From Amycolatopsis tolypomycina (GTDB taxonomy: Bacteria; Actinomycetota; Actinomycetes; Mycobacteriales; Pseudonocardiaceae): a stretch of DNA of 64,000 nt. The DNA is taken from contig NZ_FNSO01000004.1 of the NCBI RefSeq assembly GCF_900105945.1, positions 4,278,001-4,342,000 of the forward strand, in the 5' to 3' direction. Positions 7,394 to 14,960 of this stretch are shown in pieces (the first letter of the stretch is position 1; each line of letters opens with the position of its first letter). The notes beneath the pieces were generated by a model. It saw nothing but the letters and a program-made list of their open reading frames with translations. It searched no databases and was not told the origin of the DNA. Both the position numbers and the translations under genes were made by a program.

Positions 7394-9046
7394 ATGCTGG
7401 ACCGAGCGGTCATCGACGCCCTCTTCCCTGCCGACCTGCCCGAACCCGAGCACTGGGAGCAGCAGTACCCCGCCCGCGACCTTCCCGAAGGCGCGCTGGT
7501 CACCCGCCTCGGCCCGTCCCCGACCGGGTTCGTGCACCTCGGCGGCATCTACGTCGCCACCATCGACCAGGACGTCGCCCGGCGCTCCGGCGGCCGCTAC
7601 CTGGTGCGCGTCGAGGACACCGACCAGTCCCGCGAGGTCGAGGGCGCCCTCGAGCAGTTCGAGCGCGGCTTCGCCTACTTCGGCCTCGCCGCCGACGAGG
7701 ACGTCCGCCGCGGCGGCGACTACGGGCCCTACCAGCAGTCCGCCCGCGAGCGCATCTACCTCAGCTACGTCCGCGAACTCCTCCGCCAGGGCAAGGCCTA
7801 CCTCGACTTCGCCACCAAGGAGGAGCTGGCCGCCATCACCCAGCGGCAGCAGGCCACCAAGCTGCCCACCGGCTACTACGGCAGCTGGGCCATCTGGCGC
7901 GACGCCGACCCGGCCGACGTCCAGGCCAAGCTCGACGCCGGCGCCCCGTACGTCGTGCGGTTCCGCGCCCCGGACGACACCGGCGCGCGCGCCCGCTTCA
8001 CCGACGCCATCCGCGGGCCGCTGGAAGCCGAGGCCAACCGCAACGACGTCGTCATCCTCAAGAGCTCCGACCAGAGCCCGCGGCTGCCGACCTACCACTT
8101 CGCGCACGCCGTCGACGACCACCTCATGCGCGTCAACCTGGTGATCCGCGGCGACGAGTGGATCTCGTCGGTGCCGGTGCACCAGCAGCTGTTCGCCGCG
8201 CTCGGCTTCGAGCCGATCACCTACGCGCACATCGCGCCGCTGATGAAGCAGGAGGGCGGCAGCAAGCGCAAGCTGTCCAAGCGCAAGGACCCGGAAGCGT
8301 CCGTCGACTTCTACATCGAGGCCGGCTACCCGGCCGAGGCGGTCCTGTACTACCTGCGCGGCCTCGCCAACGGCCGGCTCGCGGAAATGCCGCTCGAGCA
8401 GGCGCTGACCGAGCCGATCAACCTCGACGAGTGCGGCGTCGCCGGCCCGCTGGTGGACCTGGTCAAGCTCGACGACATCGCCGCCGACCACATCGCCACC
8501 CTGTCGGGCGCGGCGATCCTCGAGGCCGTCCGCACCTGGGCCGAGCGGTTCGACCCGGAGCTGCGCCGGGTCCTCGACGAGGAGCCGGACCTGGCCCTGC
8601 GCGCGCTGGCGGTCGAGCGCGAGGGGGCCGAGAACCCGCGCAAGGACCTGAAGAAGTGGAGCGAGTTCCGCACGGTCTACGGCTTCTTCTTCCCCCAGCT
8701 GCACGCGGCCGTCACCGGGCCGGAGGACGAGCGCATCGCCGCCCTCGGCGTCGACCCGGAGGTCGTGCGGGCCGTGGCGCGCGACTTCGCGGCGGACTAC
8801 CGCCAGCTCGACGACGGCCAGGAGTGGTTCGACCAGATCCGCGCGGTCGCGGCCAAGCACGGGTTCGCCCGCAACGCCAAGGAGTTCAAGAAGAACCCCG
8901 AGGGCTTCCCCGGCTCGATCCGCGAGGCGTCGCAGATCATCCGCATCGCCCTGACCGGGTCGACGCGCAGCCCGGACCTGCACGCGATCACGCAGGCCCT
9001 GGGCCAGGACGAGGTCCTCGGCCGGATCGCGGCGCTGACGAAGTAG
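7394..9046 (+). CDS. gltX: Glutamate--tRNA ligase, long clostridial-like type
   Basis: 550 aa class I synthetase that charges tRNA with glutamate. The HIGH-equivalent is PSPTGFVHLGG (about residues 39-49) and the KMSKS-equivalent KLSKRKD (about 296-302), with YGPYQQSARERIY and WISSVPVHQQLFAALG between them. Actinobacterial housekeeping GltX is usually near 490 aa; this length and the FKKNPEGFPGSIREASQIIRIALTG C-terminus look more like the long clostridial enzymes. It may be a second, transferred copy. ATG 7394 has GGGGAGA upstream. Monocistronic, ending at a strong hairpin. Confidence 0.85.
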   Translation: MLDRAVIDALFPADLPEPEHWEQQYPARDLPEGALVTRLGPSPTGFVHLGGIYVATIDQDVARRSGGRYLVRVEDTDQSREVEGALEQFERGFAYFGLAADEDVRRGGDYGPYQQSARERIYLSYVRELLRQGKAYLDFATKEELAAITQRQQATKLPTGYYGSWAIWRDADPADVQAKLDAGAPYVVRFRAPDDTGARARFTDAIRGPLEAEANRNDVVILKSSDQSPRLPTYHFAHAVDDHLMRVNLVIRGDEWISSVPVHQQLFAALGFEPITYAHIAPLMKQEGGSKRKLSKRKDPEASVDFYIEAGYPAEAVLYYLRGLANGRLAEMPLEQALTEPINLDECGVAGPLVDLVKLDDIAADHIATLSGAAILEAVRTWAERFDPELRRVLDEEPDLALRALAVEREGAENPRKDLKKWSEFRTVYGFFFPQLHAAVTGPEDERIAALGVDPEVVRAVARDFAADYRQLDDGQEWFDQIRAVAAKHGFARNAKEFKKNPEGFPGSIREASQIIRIALTGSTRSPDLHAITQALGQDEVLGRIAALTK

Positions 9047-9053
9047 CGGCGGC

Positions 9054-9080
9054 GGGCTCCGGCCTCAGGCGCCGGAGCCC
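9054..9080. terminator. Hairpin between gltX and the convergent gene
   Basis: GGGCTCCGGC (54-63 of this kilobase) pairs perfectly with GCCGGAGCCC (71-80) across a 7-base loop. It lies 8 bases after the gltX stop and covers the last codons of the opposing gene, so it may serve both. Confidence 0.6.
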
Positions 9081-9442
9081 TCGTCGTCTTCGAAGGGCCG
9101 GAACGCGAACCGCACGACGCTCGGTACCCTTGCCCCGCTGTCGGCCACCGCCGCGACCAACCCTGCCGCGTCCTCGCGGTCCAGGCGGGCCAGCAGGCGG
9201 GCCAGCTCCTCCGGCGCCCCCACCGGTTCGCCCGGTGTCTGGATCAGCGTGCGGTGGAGGATGCCCACGTCCCAGCCGTCCGCGCTGCCGCTGCCCGCCG
9301 CCGTGCGGATCGTTGCGTCGAGCAGCCAGCGGGGTGGTTTCCCGGTCAGTGCCGGGGTCGCGTGCGCCGTCAGGCCGACCACCTGGTCGGCGCGGAGCAG
9401 GCCGTCACTGAGCGTTGCGAGCCACACCTTGGTCAACCCCAT
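9065..9442 (-). CDS. Conserved hypothetical protein
   Basis: 125 aa from ATG 9442 (MGLTKVWLATLSDGLLRADQVVGL). It has alternating beta strands and loops (TPALTGKPPRWLLDATIRTAAGS; DGWDVGILHRTLIQTPGEP) and an acidic C-terminus (FRPFEDDEGSGA). No membrane segment or catalytic motif is seen and no family is recognised. It is convergent with gltX and upstream of, but separate from, the cheR gene. Confidence 0.55.
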   Translation of the reverse strand: MGLTKVWLATLSDGLLRADQVVGLTAHATPALTGKPPRWLLDATIRTAAGSGSADGWDVGILHRTLIQTPGEPVGAPEELARLLARLDREDAAGLVAAVADSGARVPSVVRFAFRPFEDDEGSGA

Positions 9443-9478
9443 GGTTCCACGGATAACACCCCGCGGACGCGATCGCAA

Positions 9479-11340
9479 TCACTCGGGCTGTTCGGTCTTC
9501 GTCTCCTCCATCATCAGCAGTGCGCCGTGGCTTTCGCCGTTCGAGGCGCGCAACGGGCTGCACAACAGCCGGACGACCGCCGCGCGGCCGCGCCGGTTGA
9601 TCGCGTCGAGCGTCAGCTCGCCGTAGTAGCTCGAGTCCGCCAGCGCTTCGCGCACCACCGGGCGGATGTCGGCGACCGGCAGGCCGATGTCCAGGTTCAG
9701 CAGGTGCGTGCCTTCGGCTTCTTCGCGCCGCACGCCCCAGAGGTCCTCGGCGCCGCGGTTCCACGCCTTGATCCGCATCTCGGCGTCGATGACGACGATG
9801 CCGGCCCGGATCGAGGTGAGCACCGACTCGAGGAACTCGTTGACCTCGTCGAGGTCGAGGCTGCGCTCGCGCAGCGCGTCGTTGATCGTCTGGAGCTCGT
9901 CGTTGGTCGACTGCAGCTCCTCGTTCATCGTCTCCAGTTCCTCGTTGGTGGACTGAAGCTCCTCGTTGGTCGTCTCCAGCTCCTCCACTGTGGACTGGAG
10001 CTCTTCGTTGGTGGTCTCGAGCTCCTCGTTCGTGGACTGCAGTTCCTCGTAGGCCGACTCCAGCTGCCGGTTCGTGTGCTCCAGCTCGGTGAGCAGCTGG
10101 CGCGCCCAGCTCACGTCGTGGAACACCACGGAGACGCCGAGCAGCGCGACTTGTCCTTGTTCACCAACGGGTTGACGTGCACCTCGTACCACACGGTCTC
10201 GCCGGCGCGGCGCCACTCGACGTCCTTGATCCGCAGCGACCGGCGTTCCAGCCGGGCCTGCTCGACGTACGCGCGCAGGGCCACCGGGCGGTAGGAGACG
10301 TCGAGGTCGCGCAGCGGACGCCCGATGTCGCGTTCGGACAGTCCGAACGCGACTTCCGCCTGGGCGTTGATGAGCGCCGTCGTCTCCGCTTCGGTGACGA
10401 CGATCTGCGCGACCGGGCTCGCCGAAAAGGCGTGCTCACGCAGTTCTTCGAGGCCGGAGATGTCCTGCGTCCGCCGCTGCGGGAAGCTGTGGGACACGAA
10501 GTGGTTGTAGCTCACGGGAGCGTTGACCGCCTTGCGGAAGACCCGCCGCTTGAGGTCGACCGGCTCGAAGATCCTGGTGTGGGACAACAGCATCTCGGCC
10601 TTGCCGAGGAAGAGCACACCACGCGGGGCGAGGGCGAAGTGGAACCGCTCGAGGATCTTGGTCTGCGTCTCGGCGTTGAAGTACATCAGCGTGTTGCGGC
10701 AGACCAGCAGGTCGATCCGCGAGATCGGCGCGTCCTGCACCAGGTCGTTGCGCCCGAAGATCACCGAGCGGCGCAGGTCCTTGCGGAAGCAGTACCGGCT
10801 GCCCTGCAGCTCGAAGTACTGCTCCAGCTGCGCCTCGGTGAGCCCTTCGACTTCCGCTGGGGTGTAGGCCGCGTGCCGGGCCTGCGCCAGCGCCTCGTCG
10901 TCGACGTCGGTGGCGTAGATCTTGACCCGCTGCCGGAACGCTTCGACCCCGAGCGCGTCGGCGAAGAGCATCGCCAGGCTGTAGGCCTCCTGCCCGGCCG
11001 CGCAGCCGGCGCTCCACACGCGGATCGGCTCTTCGGGGCTGCGCTCGGCCAGCAGGGCCGGCAGCACCTGGTGGCGCAGGTGGTCCCACGCGTCCGGGTC
11101 GCGGAAGAAGCCGGTCACGTTGATCAGGATGGTGTTGAACAGCGCGACGAACTCGTCGGCGTTGACCTGCAACTGGTCGATGTAGTCGGCGTAGCTGTCG
11201 ATCTCGACCTGGCTCATCCGGCGGCGGACCCGGCGCATCAGGCTGCTGCGCTTGTACCCGGTGAAGTCGAAGCCCCGCGACTCCTTGAGGTAGGTGAGCA
11301 CGGATTCGAACTCGCCGTTGGGTTCCTTGGGCTCGGTCAC
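9479..11340 (-). pseudogene. cheR: CheR methyltransferase-PAS-coiled-coil protein, frameshifted
   Basis: Two overlapping frames together make one about 620-aa protein. Frame one (11340 to about 10165) has the CheR SAM-methyltransferase: NVTGFFRDPDAWDHL, SAGCAAGQEAYSLAML, LVCRNTLMYF, then a PAS domain. Frame two (about 10165 to 9479) continues PAS (GQVALLGVSVVFHDVS), a long coiled coil of repeated EELQSTNEELET units, and a second PAS domain. The join needs one extra G in the AAGGAC run near 10165. As read, frame one ends after an unrelated tail. Either a real null allele with a truncated methyltransferase or a one-base sequencing error. It would methylate receptor glutamates or act in the downstream signalling cassette. 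Confidence 0.8.
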
Positions 11341-11351
11341 GGTCCGACACG

Positions 11352-12113
11352 CTACCCGGCCGGACGGTCACCGGTGGTGCGGGCACGGGGAACCAGCACC
11401 ACCCAGACGACCTTCCCGCCGGCCCACGACCGGCTGCAGCCCCACGACCGGGCGATCTGCGCCACCAGCTTCAGCCCCATGCCCGGCTCGAACGGGGAGA
11501 GCCGTTCGAGCAGCATGGCCGGGCGCGTGTCCTGGTCGGCCACGGCCACGGTGCACACCCCCCGGCGCAGGTCGAGCCGCAGCTTCGGCTCGGAAGCGGT
11601 GTGCCGCAGCACGTTCTCGACCAGTTCGGTGGCGATCAGCCGGGCGTCCTCGCCGAGCTCGGGCACGCCCCATTCGCCCAGCCGCTCCGTCACGAACTCC
11701 CGGATCTGCGCCGAGGCGCCGTCGCTGCGCGGGAAGACCCGTTCGCACCGGCGGCGCACCGGATGGTCCAGCGCCGCGGTGGCCGCCGCCAGGTCGGTGC
11801 GCACCGGGACGTAGCGGTCGACCACGTGCCGGCTCAGCAGTCCCCGGTGGCCGTCGCTCGCGACGACCGTGAACGGGATCGCCGGCCAGTCGCCGATCCG
11901 CATGGCGACCAGGGAGAAGACGCTCACCAGCGAGGAGTCTTCGATGGCCAGCTCGCTGATGTCGGCCACCAGTCCGTCCGGCGCGTCGGTCGCGATCTTG
12001 AGCAGCCCGTCGCGCACCGTCGAATACGAGGCGATGTTCAGCTCACCCGTCACCCGGACGACGGTCGCCTGCTCGTGGCGGCCGACGGCCAGCTGGATGG
12101 CGCCGGAATTCAT
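11352..12113 (-). CDS. STAS-HATPase fusion (anti-anti-sigma plus kinase-like ATPase)
   Basis: 253 aa. The N-terminal half (about 1-110) is a STAS domain (GELNIASYSTVRDGLLKI; DISELAIEDSSLVSVFSLV) in which the usual phosphoacceptor DSSG is replaced by DSSL. The C-terminal half (about 120-245) is HATPase_c_2 with TELVENVLRHTAS, VADQDTRPAML and GMGLKLVAQIARSWG. The fusion joins an anti-anti-sigma fold to an RsbW-type ATPase in one chain. It overlaps the upstream cheB by four bases (ATGA) and is probably translationally coupled. Confidence 0.8.
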   Translation of the reverse strand: MNSGAIQLAVGRHEQATVVRVTGELNIASYSTVRDGLLKIATDAPDGLVADISELAIEDSSLVSVFSLVAMRIGDWPAIPFTVVASDGHRGLLSRHVVDRYVPVRTDLAAATAALDHPVRRRCERVFPRSDGASAQIREFVTERLGEWGVPELGEDARLIATELVENVLRHTASEPKLRLDLRRGVCTVAVADQDTRPAMLLERLSPFEPGMGLKLVAQIARSWGCSRSWAGGKVVWVVLVPRARTTGDRPAG

Positions 12114-13159
12114 GGTGCCGTCGTTTCCTCACCCACGACGTCGGTCGTGCCGAGCAGGAACCGGCGCAGCGTCTCCGCCGCTTCGGCGGCTTCCCTGGCG
12201 GACGCGGCGTAGCGTTCCGCCAGGCCGCCCGGGTGCCTGCCGGACAGCTGAGCGGCCAGCTTCCGCGCCAGTCCCGCCTTCTCGTCGAGTGCGCGCAGTG
12301 CCTTCTGGAGCGCGAACCGGAATTCCCCGTCGTGGGCCGCCAGCAGCGCCTGCGCCGACCAGGCGTGCCCGATCCGGCAGCGGTACCGGCCCGCCGGGTC
12401 GACCTCGGTGAGCGCACCCTGGCAGTCGGGGCAGGTGTACCCGGATCCGCTTTCCTCGTCCCCGGGCGGGAACACCCCGGCCCGCACGGAGTCGCGGGCG
12501 ATCCGGTCCTCCAGCACGAGCGATTCGGCAGGCGGCGAGACCTCGGCGGGCTCCACCGGCATCCGGACGAGCTTGTCGAGCAGCGCGCCGAGCTCGACGG
12601 CCCGCACCACGTGCTCGGTGTCCACCAGGGCCAGCGCGTTCGCCGGCATACCGCTGTACAGCGCGTCGACGGGGTCCTGGACGACGGCGACCCCGCCCCG
12701 GTCCACGATCGCGCGGAGCCCGGCCGCCCCGTCGTCCAGCACGCCCGAGAGCACTACGCCGACGGCCTTCGGCCCGTGGGTCAGGGCGGCCGAGCGGAAG
12801 GTCGCGTTGATCGCCGGCCGGTGCCCGTTCTCGGTCGGTCCCTGCGTCAGGACGAGGACTTCCTCGCCCGTGAGCAGGTGCCGGTCGGGAGGTGCGACGT
12901 ACACGGTGCCCGGCTCGATCGGCATGCCGTGCCGCGCGGACCGGGCGGGCAGCGAGCCCGCGCGGTCGAGGATCCGGGCCAGCGCGCTCTCCGTCCCGGC
13001 CGGCAGGTGCATGGTGACCAGCACCGCGGCGGGGAAGTCCGGGGGCAGGGCGGACACGATCGTGCGCAGCACCTCGACGCCGCCGGCGGAAGCGCCGATG
13101 ACCACGAGGTCGCGCCGGAAGGGCGGCACGGGCGTCCACCTCCTCACTTCGGACCTCAC
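12110..13159 (-). CDS. cheB: CheB-type protein-glutamate methylesterase with zinc-ribbon-like tail
   Basis: 349 aa without a receiver domain. The catalytic triad of the methylesterase domain is visible: Ser24 in IGASAGG, His51 in TMHLPAG and Asp142/143 in LDDGAAG. After about residue 235 there is a C-terminal region with CPDCQGAL and YRCRIGHAW, resembling a small metal-binding ribbon, then helices. GTG 13159 is the start used; no strong ribosome-binding site. In this cassette it would remove methyl groups added by the downstream CheR homologue. Confidence 0.85.
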   Translation of the reverse strand: MRSEVRRWTPVPPFRRDLVVIGASAGGVEVLRTIVSALPPDFPAAVLVTMHLPAGTESALARILDRAGSLPARSARHGMPIEPGTVYVAPPDRHLLTGEEVLVLTQGPTENGHRPAINATFRSAALTHGPKAVGVVLSGVLDDGAAGLRAIVDRGGVAVVQDPVDALYSGMPANALALVDTEHVVRAVELGALLDKLVRMPVEPAEVSPPAESLVLEDRIARDSVRAGVFPPGDEESGSGYTCPDCQGALTEVDPAGRYRCRIGHAWSAQALLAAHDGEFRFALQKALRALDEKAGLARKLAAQLSGRHPGGLAERYAASAREAAEAAETLRRFLLGTTDVVGEETTAP

Positions 13160-13160
13160 G

Positions 13161-13181
13161 GTAGTGGAGACCGTCCACTAC
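13161..13181. promoter_or_regulatory. Inverted repeat between the two cheB genes
   Basis: GTAGTGGA-GACCG-TCCACTAC, perfect 8-base arms with a 5-base loop, spanning the stop codon of the first cheB and ending just before the GTG of the second. It could be an RNA hairpin that adjusts relative expression or an operator; the sequence does not decide. Confidence 0.4.
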
Positions 13182-13813
13182 TGCGGGTAGCCCCCACCGG
13201 GCGGGCTAAACGCGGGATTCCCCACGGCCGCCGCGGCGACGTGGCCGAGGACGGCGGCGGCGATCCCGGGGAGCGGCAGCACGGCGTCGACCAGGCCGGT
13301 GCCGATGGCGGCACCGGGCATGCCGAAGTGCGCCGACGTCGCCTCGTCCTGCGCGAACACGGTACCGCCGCAGCGGGCCACGGCACGGATGCCGGCTTGG
13401 GCGTCGGTGCCCTTGCCGGTCAGGACGACCGCCAGCGCGCGGGGTCCGCAGGTGACGGCGAGGGTGACCAGCAGCAGGTCGGCCGACGGCCGCGCGGGCG
13501 GCAGGGCGCCGACGTCCACCAGCACGATCCGCTGCTCCGGCGTCAGCAGCAGGTGGCGGGCGGCCGGGACGACGAGGGCGACGCCGGGGACGAGCACGTC
13601 GCCGTCCGCCGCTTCGGCCACCGGCAGCGCCGTCCGCCCGGCCAGGATCGAAGTCAGGTGGCTCGTCCGGTACGGGTCCAGGTGCTGGGCGACCAGCACC
13701 GCCGCGGGGAGATCCGCGGGCAGCGGGCCGAGCACCTGCGCGAGGGCGTCCAGGCCGCCGGCCGAGGCCACCAGGGCGACGACCGGGAACCGCACCGGAT
13801 GGCCGGTGGTCAC
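13178..13813 (-). CDS. cheB: CheB-type methylesterase domain protein
   Basis: 211 aa, one domain. Ser17 in VASAGGL, His44 in AQHLDP and Asp in GKGTDAQAG form the methylesterase triad, with the usual GMGxDG loop changed to GKGTDAQ. No receiver domain, so activity is not controlled by classical CheA phosphorelay. First gene of the minus-strand cassette cheB-cheB-STAS/ATPase-cheR. The 160 bases upstream should hold its promoter but no clear -35/-10 was found. Confidence 0.8.
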   Translation of the reverse strand: MTTGHPVRFPVVALVASAGGLDALAQVLGPLPADLPAAVLVAQHLDPYRTSHLTSILAGRTALPVAEAADGDVLVPGVALVVPAARHLLLTPEQRIVLVDVGALPPARPSADLLLVTLAVTCGPRALAVVLTGKGTDAQAGIRAVARCGGTVFAQDEATSAHFGMPGAAIGTGLVDAVLPLPGIAAAVLGHVAAAAVGNPAFSPPGGGYPQ

Positions 13814-13978
13814 CGGCGTTCACCGCCGACATCGACCGGCCTGATCCGCCGTGCTGCTCGACGGCCCCGCACGGAACCCATCGTGACACGGAAACAACCC
13901 GGCGACCAGCGAACCGTCTTCGCCGCGGACATGAGATGCTCGACCGCGCAGGCAGGCCGAAGGCGGGAGGCGCAGCGG

Positions 13979-14371
13979 GTGACCACCTGGATCGACGTGA
14001 TCAACTTTGTCCGGACGCGGTACGAGGTCCTCGAGGAGTCGGAGGGCTGGCTGCGGTTCCGGCTGGAGGGGCCGCGGAACCGGACCCAGCAGGTGACGGC
14101 GCACCACCTCGCCGAGCTCGACGGCGGCTCGTGGATCGAGATCTCCTCCCCGGTCGGCTGGGCCGACAAGGTCGATCTCCGGCGGCTGCTCGAGCTCGCC
14201 GGCGGCTCGGCCGTCGGCGGTGCGGCGGTGGTGGACGGCGTCGCGCTGCTCAAGCACACCGTGCCGCTGGAGGACCTCAGCATCCAGGAGGAGTTCGAGC
14301 GCCCGCTCAAGGCGGTCGTCGCCCGCGCGGACGCCTTCGAGCAGGAGCTCACCGGTGCCGACGACTTCTGA
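13979..14371 (+). CDS. YbjN/CesT-fold-like hypothetical protein
   Basis: 130 aa from GTG 13979, preceded by GGGAGG. The sequence alternates beta strands and ends in a helix (LEDLSIQEEFERPLKAVVARADAFEQEL). The motif WIEISSPVGWADKVDLRRLLELAGG and VALLKHTVPLEDL resembles actinobacterial YbjN/type III chaperone-like proteins, which bind peptides or partner proteins. That resemblance is moderate. Divergent from the cheB cassette and convergent with chaB. Confidence 0.55.
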   Translation: MTTWIDVINFVRTRYEVLEESEGWLRFRLEGPRNRTQQVTAHHLAELDGGSWIEISSPVGWADKVDLRRLLELAGGSAVGGAAVVDGVALLKHTVPLEDLSIQEEFERPLKAVVARADAFEQELTGADDF

Positions 14372-14380
14372 TCACCGGGT

Positions 14381-14785
14381 TCACCCGGAGCGGCGGGCCC
14401 GGTCGGTGCGGCGCCGGTTCTCCTTCTCCAGCGCGGTGACGAGCTCCTCCTTGGACATCCGCGACCGGCCGGGGATGCCGAGCTGCTTGGCGCGCTCGTA
14501 GAGGTGCTGCCGGCTCGCCGTGGCGTTGACGCCGCCGCGGGTCGGCTTCTCGGGCTGCCCCGCTCCCCCGGCGGCCTGCTCGTCCGACGGGCCGCGCTCG
14601 GGTTTGGGCTCCCAGTGGTCGCCGACCTTCTCGAAGGTGTGCTTCAGGGCGGCGAAGGCGGTCTGCTGGGCCCGCCGGCCGGGACCGTAGGTCTGCAGCG
14701 CGGAGTCGTGCGCGGCCACCCACGTGTCCTGGGCCTTGCGCGGTGATCGCAGCACGGTGCTGGGCAGGTCTTCGCGTCCGGGCAT
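14381..14785 (-). CDS. chaB: ChaB-family protein with Rho-N-like C-terminus
   Basis: 134 aa. The N-terminus (MPGREDLPSTVLRSPRKAQDTWVAAHDSAL) is the ChaB signature, with a helix covering AQQTAFAALKHTFEKVGDHWEPK. The C-terminal about 45 residues (ASRQHLYERAKQLGIPGRSRMSKEELVTALEK) match the SAP/Rho-N nucleic-acid binding helix pair often fused to ChaB in actinobacteria. Originally linked to cation transport in E. coli; its real role in actinobacteria is not known. Confidence 0.8.
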   Translation of the reverse strand: MPGREDLPSTVLRSPRKAQDTWVAAHDSALQTYGPGRRAQQTAFAALKHTFEKVGDHWEPKPERGPSDEQAAGGAGQPEKPTRGGVNATASRQHLYERAKQLGIPGRSRMSKEELVTALEKENRRRTDRARRSG

Positions 14786-14960
14786 GTCGCCTCGGCTACC
14801 CCGGCTCGCCGCGCCGAAACGCCCCTTCGCCGATCCGGTCGCTCTTGCCGCCCGCCGGCACTACCGTCCGAAGAGGACCGGAGCCTCCCGTGCGGTGTCG
14901 GTCCGGGGTCGGGCATGCTGGTGACCGGTGTTTTCGGGGCGAGGGGACGAGAGGGAAAAA

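Noticed and set aside
9880-10075. Possible CRISPR-like repeat array
   Set aside because: The repeats are in frame and encode a heptad-type coiled coil without spacers.
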